Of a stretch of 35,623 nucleotides of DNA, positions 1 to 8,685 are shown piece after piece (the stretch's first letter is position 1; each line of letters opens with the position of its first letter). This DNA is from an uncultured Eubacteriales bacterium (GTDB lineage: Bacteria; Bacillota; Clostridia; Christensenellales; CAG-138): the NCBI GenBank assembly GCA_902789675.1, contig CADAPG010000013.1, positions 1 through 35,623 of the forward strand, in the 5' to 3' direction. A model generated the notes under the pieces. The model saw only the letters and a program-made list of their open reading frames with translations, ran no database searches and was not told the DNA's origin. The translations under genes were made by a program, and so were the position numbers.

Positions 1-2
1 TC

Positions 3-116
3 TTCCGGCTTCTGCATCCGCTGCGCTATCACGTGCACTACGATCTGCCGGAGCTGTACCGCAAGATCGGCGAGGTCCCGCAGCCGGAAACGGACGGCGG
101 TCCGCAAAGCGCATGA
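3..116 (+). CDS. C-terminal end of an unidentified protein (5' truncated)
   Basis: An open frame enters from the left edge and stops at the TGA at 114-116. The visible 37 residues are rich in aromatic and charged residues (HVHYDLPELYRKIGE is the core). I do not recognise the family. It lies 13 bases upstream of the GIY-YIG gene in the same direction, so it is probably in the same transcript. In many Firmicutes a GIY-YIG gene of this type follows a tRNA methyltransferase gene, but this tail does not clearly match that family, so no function is given. Confidence 0.5.
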   Translation, partial: FRLLHPLRYHVHYDLPELYRKIGEVPQPETDGGPQSA

Positions 117-129
117 GCGGGGGAAGCCC

Positions 130-495
130 ATGACGGAACGGGAAAGGACCGGATCGGCAGCGGCGCAAGAGGAGGTCAGAACACGATCGCAGACGCCGTA
201 CACCGTTTATATCCTGCGCTGCAGGGGCGATCGGCTCTATACCGGGATCACGACCGATCTTGAGCGCCGGTTTTCGGAACACGGCGGAACGGAGAAAAGC
301 GCACGGTTTACGCGTGCGTTCCGTCCGGAAACGGTCGCGGCGGCATGGGAGACGGATTCGCGTTCCGCGGCGCTGAAGCTCGAAGCGCGGATCAAGAAGC
401 TGACCCGGCGGGAAAAGGACAGATTGATCGCGGAAAACACGCTCGGTCATTTCGGAGAAGCGCTCAACGCGGACGCGTACCGGCGCGTGCGGTGA
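130..495 (+). CDS. GIY-YIG domain protein, YazA/UPF0213-like
   Basis: This 121-residue protein carries a small stand-alone GIY-YIG nuclease fold at about residues 23-100. The first motif reads YTVYILRC and the second LYTGIT, followed by the conserved Arg-rich helix DLERRFSEH and, near residue 84, a LEARIKKL segment whose Glu fits the metal-binding position. The length and the KxxRREK tail are typical of YazA/UPF0213 proteins, presumed to act on DNA branch structures, with no defined role. ATG at 130 is preceded by GGGGGAAG. The first 22 residues are a polar extension not seen in all family members. It is 30 bases upstream of the first ATG of the ger operon. Confidence 0.85.
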   Translation: MTERERTGSAAAQEEVRTRSQTPYTVYILRCRGDRLYTGITTDLERRFSEHGGTEKSARFTRAFRPETVAAAWETDSRSAALKLEARIKKLTRREKDRLIAENTLGHFGEALNADAYRRVR

Positions 496-583
496 GGTAT
501 ACGAAACGGCGCTTCTGCGCAAGCTATGCGCATGAAACAAGCGATCCGGAACCTGATGCAATTCGATAAGCCGTATCGGCGAT

Positions 584-2140
584 TTGAACTGTTGGAGACG
601 GAGTCCGAAGGAGACGGAGTCCGAAGGGACCCCGCCCTTTTTTGCGCGCCGAAAAGCGCGGAAGGCGCATATCCGCAGGGAGGAGGGAAAGATCCCGAAG
701 GACCTCGGGAAGAACCGCACATGGCTTGAAACGCTGTTTCGCGCCGCGGTCAACACCGACCTGATCCTGCGTCCGCTGCGCGTGGGCGGCAGGGTCGACG
801 CGCTCGCCGTCAGCATGAACGGCATGGCGGACGACAAGCAGATCGCGGATTTCATTCTGCGTCCTGCGTTCCGGATCGAAATCGAGGGCGTGCCGGCGGG
901 GAGAATTCCCGCGTATTTTCGCGCGCATGCGCTTGCCATGCACGAAACGGAACTGACCGATGAAAGGCAAACGGTCGCCTCCGCGATCCTCGAGGGACGC
1001 ACGGCGATCCTGTTCGACGGCGCGGGGGAGGCGATCCTCTGCGACACGCGCGGCTTCGTTTCGAGACCGGTCGAAAAGCCCGAGAACGAGATGACGATCC
1101 TCGGTCCGAAAGAGGCGTTCACGGAGAACATCCGCACGAACGTGACGCTGCTGCGCCGCATCCTGAAGCGCCCCGATTTCGTCTGCGAATTCCGCGACGC
1201 GGGCGGCACAAACGGAACGAAGCTCGTGCTTGCGTACCTCGACGGCACGGTGAACCCGTCGCTGCTCGACGAGGTAAAGCGGCGGCTCGACGCGATCTCG
1301 ACCGATATGCGGCTGACCGTCGGCAGGGTGGAACAGCTCATCGAGGACTATACCTATCTTCCGCTGCCGCAGATGCTGAAGACCGAGCGCCCGGACCGCG
1401 CAGCGTCCGCTGTGCTGGACGGACGGATCGCCCTGCTCGTGGAGGGCTGTCCGATTGCGGGCGTGCTGCCGATCACGGTCGGCACGCTGCTCAAAAGCGG
1501 TGAGGATCTTGACATGCGGCAGCCGGTGGGCACGATCGTACAGACGATCCGCATGCTCGGCGCGATCCTTTCGACCTATCTGCCCGCGTACTTTCTTGCG
1601 CTGGCGCTGCACCATCCGGGACAGCTTTCGAGCGAGATCCTCGAAACCGTGATCGCGTCCCGCGCGATGGTGTTTCTGCCGCTGTGGATGGAGATGATCT
1701 TTCTGCTGCTGGTGTTTCAGCTCGTTCGCGAGGCGGGACTGCGCGTGCCCGGCTCGATCGGTCACGCGATCGGGATCATCGGCGGTCTGCTCTTGGGGCA
1801 GGCGGCGGTCTCCGCGAACATCGTTTCGACCGTCGTGCTGATCATCGTTGCGCTGACGGGGCTCGGAAACTTCGTGATCCCGGATTACAGCGCGCAGGTC
1901 GCGACGGCGTACTACCGGATCCTTCTGTGCATCGCAGCGACGCTTGCGGGGCTTTTGGGCATCACGGTCACGGGGCTCTGCGCAACGGCGATCATGTGCT
2001 CCGTGAAATCGTTCGGCGTGCCGTTCTTTGCGCCGTATGCGCCGGTCACAAAACACCGCGAGCATCTGTTTTTCCGCACGCGCATCGGGAACCGAGGCGG
2101 TCCCTCGGACCGGTCGAATCCGCAAAGGAGGCGCGCATGA
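584..2140 (+). CDS. gerAA: Spore germinant receptor A subunit (GerA family), N-terminus uncertain
   Basis: The protein is the A subunit of a Ger-type germinant receptor, which sits in the spore inner membrane and starts germination when nutrients bind. The family signature begins near KIPKDLGKN and TDLILRPL. It continues through a soluble domain to residue about 300 and then a hydrophobic C-terminal half with about five membrane helices (LPITVGTLL, YLPAYFLALAL, IIGGLLLGQAAV, VLIIVALTGLGNFVIPDY, LLGITVTGL). A stop at 554-556 leaves TTG 584 as the first in-frame start, without a clear ribosome binding site. A 16-bp tandem duplication at 595-626 lies just inside. With one copy removed the frame would join an ATG at 526 or 532, giving a normal polar N-terminus, so the present 5' end may be frameshifted. 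The stop overlaps the start of gerB (ATGA). Confidence 0.85.
   Translation: MNCWRRSPKETESEGTPPFFARRKARKAHIRREEGKIPKDLGKNRTWLETLFRAAVNTDLILRPLRVGGRVDALAVSMNGMADDKQIADFILRPAFRIEIEGVPAGRIPAYFRAHALAMHETELTDERQTVASAILEGRTAILFDGAGEAILCDTRGFVSRPVEKPENEMTILGPKEAFTENIRTNVTLLRRILKRPDFVCEFRDAGGTNGTKLVLAYLDGTVNPSLLDEVKRRLDAISTDMRLTVGRVEQLIEDYTYLPLPQMLKTERPDRAASAVLDGRIALLVEGCPIAGVLPITVGTLLKSGEDLDMRQPVGTIVQTIRMLGAILSTYLPAYFLALALHHPGQLSSEILETVIASRAMVFLPLWMEMIFLLLVFQLVREAGLRVPGSIGHAIGIIGGLLLGQAAVSANIVSTVVLIIVALTGLGNFVIPDYSAQVATAYYRILLCIAATLAGLLGITVTGLCATAIMCSVKSFGVPFFAPYAPVTKHREHLFFRTRIGNRGGPSDRSNPQRRRA
595..626 (+). repeat. Two tandem copies of a 16-bp unit in the 5' end of gerAA
   Basis: The unit GAGACGGAGTCCGAAG occurs at 595-610 and again at 611-626 without a spacer. 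Flanking G residues extend the match by one base each side (594 and 627). Sixteen is not a multiple of three, so each copy gained or lost shifts the frame. The first copy reads ETESE in the frame of ATG 526, and the second reads ETESE in the frame that encodes the GerA protein. Confidence 0.9.
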
Positions 2141-3225
2141 ATCTTCGTATGGGCGCGTTCGGCAGGCAGGAGGCGGCGTCCGCCGTTCTGCTTGCGATGT
2201 TTTTCGGGGGCTGCTTCGCTTTTGACAGCCGCGCGCTGTTCGAGAACGGAAACGCCTCGTGGATCGTGGAGATCGTCGCGTGTCTGCAGGCGCTGCTGCT
2301 GTTCGAAGCGACGGTGTGGGCGCTTCGCGTGCGCGGGGGGAACGACCTTTCCGCGCTGATCGGCGACTCAAAGCTCAAAAAAGCGCTTGCAGCACCCCTG
2401 ATCCTTGCGTTGCTGCTTGCCGCAATGCAGCCGCTGGAAGGCTTTCTGATCCCGATCACGCAGTTCGTTTTCGCCGGATCCAAGCAGGTCACCGCTTGCC
2501 TGTATCTGCTTTCGTGCCTGTTTCTTTTAACCGTGCTCGGCGCGGAAACGATCGTGCGGACGGCGCGGATCCTGCTGCCGGTCCTGCTCGTTTCGATCCT
2601 TGCGGCGCTGCTTTCGGGGATCGGGGAATACCGCTTGGACCGGATCTTTCCGATCCCGATCGGGGAACCGAAGATGCTTCTTACAGAGACGGGCAGCGCA
2701 CAGCTTCGCGCGGCGCCGCCGCTGCTGGCGCTTCTGTGCATCGGAGAGGGCACGCAGGACCGGATGGCAATGCGAAGCGCGGGACGCATCGGCGCGATCG
2801 CGGGCGGGCTGCTTTCCGCCGCCGCGCTGTTTGCGCTTTCCATGACGTTTCCCTATACGCAGCTGAGGGAAATGCCCGCGCCGTTCTATCGGATGCTCGT
2901 TGAGGTGCGCGCCGAAAACCCGACGCTGCGCCTCGACCGCGCAGTGCTGTTTTTGTGGCTGATGGGCGCGATCCTTTCGTCCGGGTACTATATCTATGCT
3001 GCATGCGTGCTGTTTGCGAAGACGTTCGGCGTGCGGGACGCGCGTCCCGTCGCGCTGTGCCTTTCCGCGCTCGCCGTGTCGCTGATTCTTGTGCTGCATT
3101 ACGACACGGAAACGACGCTTGCCGTGCTGAAGCTGCTGTACCGAAACGCGTCGCTGCTCATCGGCATCCCGTTCCCGCTGATCCTGCTGAAAAGACGAAG
3201 GAGGAAACCGAAATGCGCCGTCTGA
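2137..3225 (+). CDS. gerAB: Spore germinant receptor B subunit (GerB/endospore germination permease)
   Basis: This 362-residue, strongly hydrophobic protein has about ten predicted membrane helices. It belongs to the GerB group of the APC amino acid/polyamine permease superfamily, which provides the ligand-binding subunit of germinant receptors. Family-typical features are the RQEAASAVLL start in the first helix, the GANNDLS-like loop (here RGGNDLSALI) and the late aromatic YYIYAACVLFAK helix. The chosen ATG at 2137 follows AAAGGAGG and overlaps the gerA stop by four bases, which implies translational coupling. The end overlaps gerC by 13 bases. The A-B-C order is that of classical ger operons. 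Confidence 0.92.
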   Translation: MNLRMGAFGRQEAASAVLLAMFFGGCFAFDSRALFENGNASWIVEIVACLQALLLFEATVWALRVRGGNDLSALIGDSKLKKALAAPLILALLLAAMQPLEGFLIPITQFVFAGSKQVTACLYLLSCLFLLTVLGAETIVRTARILLPVLLVSILAALLSGIGEYRLDRIFPIPIGEPKMLLTETGSAQLRAAPPLLALLCIGEGTQDRMAMRSAGRIGAIAGGLLSAAALFALSMTFPYTQLREMPAPFYRMLVEVRAENPTLRLDRAVLFLWLMGAILSSGYYIYAACVLFAKTFGVRDARPVALCLSALAVSLILVLHYDTETTLAVLKLLYRNASLLIGIPFPLILLKRRRRKPKCAV

Positions 3226-4367
3226 CGCTGCTGCTTCTCTGCGCGCTGCCGCTTTGCGGGTGCATGCAGTCCAAGAATATCGACGAGTACGCGTACGTGC
3301 TGAATATCGGCGTGGAGCGCGGCACAACGATGCCGTACCTTGTGACGCTGCTCGTCTCTGCGCCGGGCGGCTCGGAGGAGACGAAGGTGGAGAATACGGT
3401 GATCTGTGCGGAGGCGCGGTCGTTCTCCGAGGCGTATGAAACGCTGAACGCCGCGTACCCGAGCAGGCTGAGCTTTTCGCGCGCGTCGCTGCTTGTGATC
3501 GGCGAGGACCTTGCGCGAACCGGGGAGCAGACGGCGTTTCTGGACTTTGCGTTCGGGAAAGCGGATCTGTGGCCGAACCTGCGCGTGATGATCGCCAAGG
3601 ATCCGATCCGTGACGTGTTCGAAGGGTGGCTTTCGGACAGCGATCCGTCGCTCCGCAAGATCAAGACGGCGGCGGGGGATCTGAGGCGCGCGTCCGGCAC
3701 GGCGGCGGACACCGGCTACGGCACGTATCTCGAAGCGCTCGGGGACAAGCGGTTCGACGCGATGCTCGCCTATGCGGGCGTTAACGAATACGGTATCGAG
3801 GAGGACCTTGTCGGCGGCGAAGCGTATCCGAAGGTGGGCGGCTCGCTGCTTACCGAAAGCCTCATCAAAACCTCGATCGCGGGCAGCGCCGTGTTCGACG
3901 GCGACCGCATGGTCGGGGTCCTGGACGGCAGGCACACGATGGAAACGCTGATGGTGACCGGTCTGTTCCGAAGGGGCGAGATGCGGTTCGTGCTGCCCGA
4001 CGGGCAGGAGATCGGCGTTGCGTTCAGCCGTGTACACGCGCCGAAGCTGCACGGCGAAAAACGGAAAGCGGAGGCAGAGATCTTTCTGGAAGCGGACCTT
4101 CTGGAACCCGAGCGGCTTTCCGTGGAAAGCAACGCGCTGAAATCGTTTCTGGAGGAACAGCTTTCCGCGGAGCTTTCGGCGGTCTTTTCCGCGCTGCAGC
4201 GCAGCAACAGCGACGCGATGGGTTTCGGCAGACTGCAGGCGAAGCGGTTTCGTTCGGCAGCCGATTGGGAGGCATATGACTGGAAGGCGGATTACCGCGC
4301 GCTCTCGGTCACGTTTTCGGTGACCGTGATGCTTTCGCACAGCGCGCACAATCCGGAAACGGAGTGA
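3213..4367 (+). CDS. gerAC: Spore germinant receptor C subunit (GerC lipoprotein)
   Basis: This 384-residue lipoprotein has a signal peptide MRRLTLLLLCALP and lipobox LCGC with Cys17 as the lipidation site. It is followed by the family hallmark (here MQSKNIDEYAYVLNIGVERG, usually D-R-x-E-[IL]-x-x-x-A-x-V-x-x-x-G-[IV]-D). GerC proteins sit on the outer face of the spore inner membrane and are needed for receptor function. The middle (LFRRGEMRFVLP, VAFSRVHAPKLHGE) and the C-terminal helical bundle agree with the family, and the length is typical. The usual Asp/Arg-Glu residues of the first motif are replaced by KNIDEY, a minor variant. ATG at 3213 follows AGGAGG, while upstream in-frame starts lie inside gerB. 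Confidence 0.9.
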   Translation: MRRLTLLLLCALPLCGCMQSKNIDEYAYVLNIGVERGTTMPYLVTLLVSAPGGSEETKVENTVICAEARSFSEAYETLNAAYPSRLSFSRASLLVIGEDLARTGEQTAFLDFAFGKADLWPNLRVMIAKDPIRDVFEGWLSDSDPSLRKIKTAAGDLRRASGTAADTGYGTYLEALGDKRFDAMLAYAGVNEYGIEEDLVGGEAYPKVGGSLLTESLIKTSIAGSAVFDGDRMVGVLDGRHTMETLMVTGLFRRGEMRFVLPDGQEIGVAFSRVHAPKLHGEKRKAEAEIFLEADLLEPERLSVESNALKSFLEEQLSAELSAVFSALQRSNSDAMGFGRLQAKRFRSAADWEAYDWKADYRALSVTFSVTVMLSHSAHNPETE

Positions 4368-4371
4368 AGCG

Positions 4372-4542
4372 ATGATCCTGTATCTTTGTCTGCAGCTCGT
4401 TCCGCTGGCGTACGGGGCGCTCTATCTCCGGCACAGCATCCGGCGAAGGAGGAGGGGACAGGCGGCCGCGATCGGCGTCCTGCTTTTGCTGACGCTCTCC
4501 GCCGCCGCGCTGCTCCTTTGGGAATTCCTTTCGCTGCCGTAA
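4372..4542 (+). CDS. Small two-helix membrane protein at the end of the ger operon
   Basis: A 56-residue frame starts at ATG 4372, four bases after the gerC stop and just before the operon terminator. It encodes two hydrophobic stretches (ILYLCLQLVPLAYGALYL and AAAIGVLLLLTLSAAALLLW) joined by a basic loop SIRRRRRGQ, so a hairpin with the loop in the cytoplasm is likely. Some Bacillus germinant receptor loci encode a short two-helix D subunit that modulates receptor activity; this gene has the same position, size and topology, but I see no sequence signature that proves homology. No strong Shine-Dalgarno is present (GGAGTGAAGCG), which fits coupling to gerC. Confidence 0.65.
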   Translation: MILYLCLQLVPLAYGALYLRHSIRRRRRGQAAAIGVLLLLTLSAAALLLWEFLSLP

Positions 4543-4547
4543 ACAAA

Positions 4548-4573
4548 AAACGCCGTCCTGCGGGACGGCGTTT
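4548..4573. terminator. Bidirectional intrinsic terminator between ger operon and gntR gene
   Basis: The stem CGCCGTCC (4551-4558) pairs with GGACGGCG (4563-4570) around a TGCG loop. It is flanked by A-run 4545-4550 and TTT 4571-4573, so it can end the ger operon on the plus strand and the gntR gene on the minus strand (where the T-run is longer). Confidence 0.85.
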
Positions 4574-4585
4574 CTGTCGGATCGG

Positions 4586-5254
4586 TTACTGGACGCTTTC
4601 CGGAATCAGGGATGCGGCGTCCATGATGTGCGCATAGAGGAGCTCGACCGCCTCGGCGACGTTGCCCGCTTTGCAGGCGGCAAGGATCCGTTCGTGCTCG
4701 ACGACGGAGATCTCGCGTTCCGCGGCGTCGCCGTAGAAGCCTGCGCGCAGATACCGGTCGATGTTCGCGTGGATGATCTCCATCAGCATATCCGCAACCG
4801 GATTGTTCGCCTTCGCGGTCAAGACCTCGTGGAAGCGGATGTTCAGGTTTTCGGACGCGATCATGTCGCTGACCTTGCGCTGTTCATCCAGGATCGCGTC
4901 GAGCGCGACAAAGTCTTCCTCCGTCATGCGCGGAACGGCAACCTTGAGCATCGCAACGGAGATCGCCGCGCGTACCTGCATGGTGTTGATGAGCATTTCG
5001 CGGGAAAGCTCGGTGACCGTTGCGCCACGGTTCGCGTGGATCGTGACCAGATGCTGCGCTTCCAACTGACGCAGCGCCTCGCGGACCGGAATGTGGCTGA
5101 CGTTCAATGCGGCGGAAATCTCGTCCTGCTTCAGCTGCATGCCGCCCGGAAGCGCGCCGTTCACGATGCCTGCACGGAGAACGCGATAGACCCATTCCTG
5201 CGTTCCGAACCCTTCACGATTTTCGACATTGGCTGCAAGTGCCTTGTAATCCAT
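4586..5254 (-). CDS. GntR-family transcriptional regulator, FCD (FadR) subgroup
   Basis: This 222-residue regulator has an N-terminal winged helix at about residues 18-85 (LRAGIVNGALPGGMQLKQDE, then the recognition helix region HIPVREALRQLEAQHLV). A C-terminal all-helical FCD ligand domain follows, with the His ligands of the usual metal site in FHEVL, VEHERIL and YAHIMD. The usual Asp four residues before the first His is Asn here (NIRFH). FCD regulators sense small organic acids or similar metabolites; nothing nearby identifies the ligand. The start follows GGAGAG at good spacing. It is transcribed alone from the promoter at 5310-5338 and ends at the shared terminator. Confidence 0.9.
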   Translation of the reverse strand: MDYKALAANVENREGFGTQEWVYRVLRAGIVNGALPGGMQLKQDEISAALNVSHIPVREALRQLEAQHLVTIHANRGATVTELSREMLINTMQVRAAISVAMLKVAVPRMTEEDFVALDAILDEQRKVSDMIASENLNIRFHEVLTAKANNPVADMLMEIIHANIDRYLRAGFYGDAAEREISVVEHERILAACKAGNVAEAVELLYAHIMDAASLIPESVQ

Positions 5255-5309
5255 ATTTTCTCACTCTCCATATAAGAATTGCGGCAATAGATTCTTATTA
5301 CCCTAATAT

Positions 5310-5338
5310 AATATACTATAAATTCGTCCGTTCGTCAA
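5310..5338 (-). promoter_or_regulatory. Sigma-A type promoter of the gntR gene
   Basis: On the minus strand TTGACG (5338-5333) is followed by exactly 17 bases and TATATT (5315-5310). The region down to the start codon at 5254 is AT-rich, in contrast to the GC-rich genes on both sides. Confidence 0.65.
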
Positions 5339-5363
5339 CCATCGTTTGGAGAAATAATCAATT

Positions 5364-7659
5364 TTACGGAGAAAAAGGGCTTGCGCGCCATACGGAGATC
5401 CAACGCTTTGCGCTCGGACGGCCGCAGAGCGGGGCGCCGTCGGACAGCAGCGAGGGATGCACGGGCACGACGTAATACGCGTATGCACCGTGCAGCCGGT
5501 CGACCGGATCCGTGTACCGGACGGGGTAGATCGGCGCCTCAAAGGTCGCGGCGAGAACGGAAAAGCCCTCGGCGTCTTCGCGGTAGAGCCGGTAGTTCAT
5601 ATAGCGCGAGGGCGGGGTGAAGGCGATCTCGGCGGCGTCGCCGGACAGCGTGACCGAAAGATCGACGGGCGGCTCCGGAAGCTGCCAGTAATCGGAGACG
5701 GACCGCGGTTCCGTGCCGCGCACAAAGTATTCCGATACGGTTTCCGATGCGGGGGTCAGTCCCGTCGTGAGCACGGCAAGGTGCTCGCTTCGGAGCGTTA
5801 CGCGGTCGAGCGGCACTAAAATGACGCTGTCCGGAACGGAGAAGTCCGGCGCGCCGCCGCTGGGGTACAGCGCGGAAAAGATCTCGGACAGCAGCATGGC
5901 GGGGTAGGTCCCGCCGCCGCAGTCCTTCGGCAGACAGCGCCCGTTTTCCGCATCGTCGAAGCCCATCCACACGACGGCGGCATAGTCCGGATTGTAGCAC
6001 GCGAGCCAGATATCGCGGTTGCCGGTCTCGTCGCCGACCGTGCCGGTCTTTGCGGCAAGCGGGATCGGCAGCGCGGAAAGCAGGTTTGCCGTGCCGGTTT
6101 GCGCCACGCTCTTGAGAAGCGAGGTCAGGATGAACGCGCTGCCTTCGGACATGACGCGCGTGCCGTCCGGTTCGTGTCGGTAGAGCTCCGTGCCCGCGCG
6201 GTCGGTGATGCGCGTGACGACATACGGGGAGCGGTAGATCCCGCCGGAGGCGAGCGCGGCGTATGCGCCGCACAGCCGGTATGGGGAAACGCCGTAGGTG
6301 AACCCGCCGAGCGCGAGCGTCAGGGAATCGTCGCGCACGTCGAACGGGATCCCGAACCGCGCGGCAAACGCCTTGCAGCGCGAAACGCCGAGATCGCGGA
6401 AGAGCGAAACGGCGGGGAGGTTCAAAGACCGCGTGACCGCCTCGCGCATGGTGATCCATCCCGCGTAGCGTCCGTTCGCGTTTCGCGGCGTGTAATCGCC
6501 GAACACGGTCGCGTCGTCGAGCAGCATGGACGCCGCAGTGTAGCCCGCTTCGAGCGCGGGCGCATAGACGAGGATCGGCTTGATCGCGCTGCCCGGCTGA
6601 CGGCGGATGCGCGTGGCGCGGTTGAACCCGAGCGCGGCGTCGTTGTTTCGTCCGCCCATGATCGCGGAAACGCCGCCGGTCTTTGCGTCGATCAGCACGA
6701 ACGCGCCCTCGCAGGACTCGTCTCCGTACGTCGGAAAGTACGCGTCGTTGCGCCGTATACCCGCCGGTCAGCAGCGTGTCGAGATCGCAGCCGAGGATAT
6801 CCGCGGCTTCGGTCATCGCAAGGTCGATATAGGAATCGTGCCTCTGCTTATCGGCGTCGGCGATCAGCACGAGCGGCTCCGTCTTGGCGCGCGCCGCTTC
6901 CTCCGCGCCGATCATGCCGTATTCGACCATCAGATCCAGAATGACGCCGCGCCGTCCGACGGACGCCTCGGGCCTCAGATGCGGCGCATAGGTCGCCGGG
7001 GACTTCAGAACGCCTGCGAGCAGAGCGCTCTGGGCAAGCGTCAGCTCGGAGGCGTGCACGCCGAAATAGCCCTCCGCCGCGGCTTCGATGCCGTAATACC
7101 CGCCGCCGAAGTAGACGCGGTTCAGATAGCAGGTCAGAATCTCGTCCTTGCTGAGAAGCTGCTCAAGCCGGTAGGAGAGGATCGCTTCGTCGACCTTGCG
7201 GTCGAGCGTCTTTTCGGCGGACAGGTGCGTCAGCTTGATGAGCTGCTGCGTGACGGTGCTCGCGCCCTCCACGTACGAGCCCGCCTTAAGGTCGTGCAGC
7301 GCCGCGCCCGCGATGCGGATGAGGTCAAAGCCTGGATGCGAATAGAACCGCGCGTCCTCCGCGGCAAGAAAGGCGTTGCGCACGTGCGCCGGAAGCGTTT
7401 CGGCATTGACGGACACGCGGTTTTCGTGCAGGTAGAGCCGGGAGACGATCGCGCCGTTTTTGTCCGTGATCAGAAGCGTTTCCTCGGTCGAATAGATCTT
7501 CTCAAGGTCCAGCAGACGCCACGCGTCCTGCGAAAAGATCCAGACCGCGCAGGCAAGCAGCGGGGCGAAGATCATAATTGCCAGTACGCGAAAAAAACGC
7601 CGACGGCGGCGTCGGCGACAGAGACTTTTATAGGTTCGGATGGCTTGTTGCTCGCACAT
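5364..7659 (-). pseudogene. Class A penicillin-binding protein (PBP1A type), split by a frameshift
   Basis: The 5' part (7659 to about 6750) encodes a basic cytoplasmic tail, one membrane helix (residues 24-45) and a GT51 transglycosylase domain with EDARFYSHPGFD, GASTVTQQLIK and the YFGGGYYGIEAAAEGYFG motif. The 3' part (about 6745 to 5364), in another frame, encodes the transpeptidase domain with SAIKP (catalytic Ser, SxxK), SLN and KTGT, then an Fn3-like tail. The frame of the first part breaks just after GGYT at about 6753. The second frame resumes with NDAYFP. Class A PBPs normally have roughly 20 more residues here, including a YTTLD-like segment, so an out-of-frame deletion is likelier than a single-base error. 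Either the gene is inactive as a full protein or the sequence is wrong here. It follows three minus-strand genes, 28 bases after the last, without its own clear RBS. Confidence 0.8.
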
Positions 7660-7687
7660 ACGGACAGTATGCGGAAAACGGCGGTTT

Positions 7688-8218
7688 CTATGCGCGCGGA
7701 AGCAGGAAGCGCCTGAGACGCGCGCGGTACCATTTCAGGAAAAGCTGATAAAACGTGTCGAGCAAAAAGACAAACAGCAGAAGCCCGAGCCCTATGAGTG
7801 CGGTGACAAGCGGCGAAAACAGCGTCAGCGCGTTCACGCCGAGCAGCGAAAGCCCGAACAGCACGAGCGTGGTCCACAGAAGGACGATCCCGACCGCAAG
7901 CAGCGTCGCATGGGTCTGCTTTTTGAGATTGCGAAACGCGTGCCGCAGCGGCACAAACGGCGCAAGCACGCACACATAGGCAAGCCAGTAAAAGTGCGGA
8001 AACGGCATCGCAAGCACGAACGCGGCGACCGCCGCATCGCAGAGGAGCAGATATCCCCAAAGCCGTTCCTCGCACAGCGGCAGCATGCAGAGCGCAAGCG
8101 GGAACAGAAACAGCAGACCGAAAAAACCCGTCGCTTCCGCCGCGCAAAGCAGCAGCAGCGCAAGGAGCGCGCACATCGGCACAAGCCGTTTCGGGGATGG
8201 TTCGCGTGCAAACGTCAT
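7688..8218 (-). CDS. Unidentified multi-pass membrane protein
   Basis: This 176-residue protein is mostly hydrophobic, with about five membrane helices (VPMCALLALLLLCAAEATGF, LFLFPLALCML, LLLCDAAVAAFVLAMPF, LLAVGIVLLWTTLVLFGLSL, LVTALIGLGLLLFVFLLDTF) and a basic tail RARLRRFLLPRA. I do not recognise the family. The chosen ATG at 8218 lies two bases after the stop of the SLOG gene, so translation is probably coupled. A longer in-frame start exists upstream but would lie inside the SLOG gene. It lies between the SLOG gene and the PBP gene in the same direction. Confidence 0.7.
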   Translation of the reverse strand: MTFAREPSPKRLVPMCALLALLLLCAAEATGFFGLLFLFPLALCMLPLCEERLWGYLLLCDAAVAAFVLAMPFPHFYWLAYVCVLAPFVPLRHAFRNLKKQTHATLLAVGIVLLWTTLVLFGLSLLGVNALTLFSPLVTALIGLGLLLFVFLLDTFYQLFLKWYRARLRRFLLPRA

Positions 8219-8220
8219 AC

Positions 8221-8685
8221 TCAGATCCGAAGGACCGTCAGGCCCTTTTCCTCCGCCATTTTCAGAGTCTGCGCAGAGCCGCTGGGCTTTCTGCGCACAT
8301 AAGCGATGCAGAACTGCGCGTCCTGCACCATGCGCGCGTTGCGTTCGCGCATACAGCCGGGATGGTACGATTCCGAGAGCACCAGCGTTTCGTCCGCGCC
8401 GTTCAACAGCTTTCGGTACCGGAGCATATCCGCGGGGGAGTAGGCGTTCGCCTGTCCGCGGTGCGGAACGTAGACCGCAAGCGAGATCGCGGGATCGACC
8501 TTTTTGCGCGCAAGGATCCATTCGCCTGCGAGCAGGTCAAACCCCTTTGCGCCGCCGACGACGAACCGGTCGCAGCCCTCCCGGATCGCGTCGTCGACCG
8601 CCGCCTCCAGCGCGGAAAGCAGCGCTTTGTATGCCGGACTGTCCGCATCGGGCAGCTCGCGGTGTCCCGTAAAGCAGCAGGTCAT
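8221..8685 (-). CDS. SLOG-family protein (DUF1273/YspA-like)
   Basis: This 154-residue protein has a Rossmann-like SLOG fold. It begins with the typical CCFTGHRELP strand-loop and continues with FVVGGAKGFDLLAGEW (nucleotide-binding glycine loop), VPHRGQANAYSPADMLRY, the SESYHPGCMRERNARMV motif and CIAYVRR. SLOG proteins bind nucleotides or nucleotide-derived ligands; the role of this subgroup is unknown, though related domains occur in signalling and defence settings. The usual GGT near the C-terminus is replaced by SGSAQT. The start overlaps the stop of the upstream phospholipase-like gene by four bases. Confidence 0.85.
   Translation of the reverse strand: MTCCFTGHRELPDADSPAYKALLSALEAAVDDAIREGCDRFVVGGAKGFDLLAGEWILARKKVDPAISLAVYVPHRGQANAYSPADMLRYRKLLNGADETLVLSESYHPGCMRERNARMVQDAQFCIAYVRRKPSGSAQTLKMAEEKGLTVLRI

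Noticed and set aside
691..729. ATG at 721 after a GGAGGAGGG stretch as the gerAA start
   Set aside because: The ATG is out of frame and meets a stop after two codons; the GerA frame at this point has no start codon before the conserved region.
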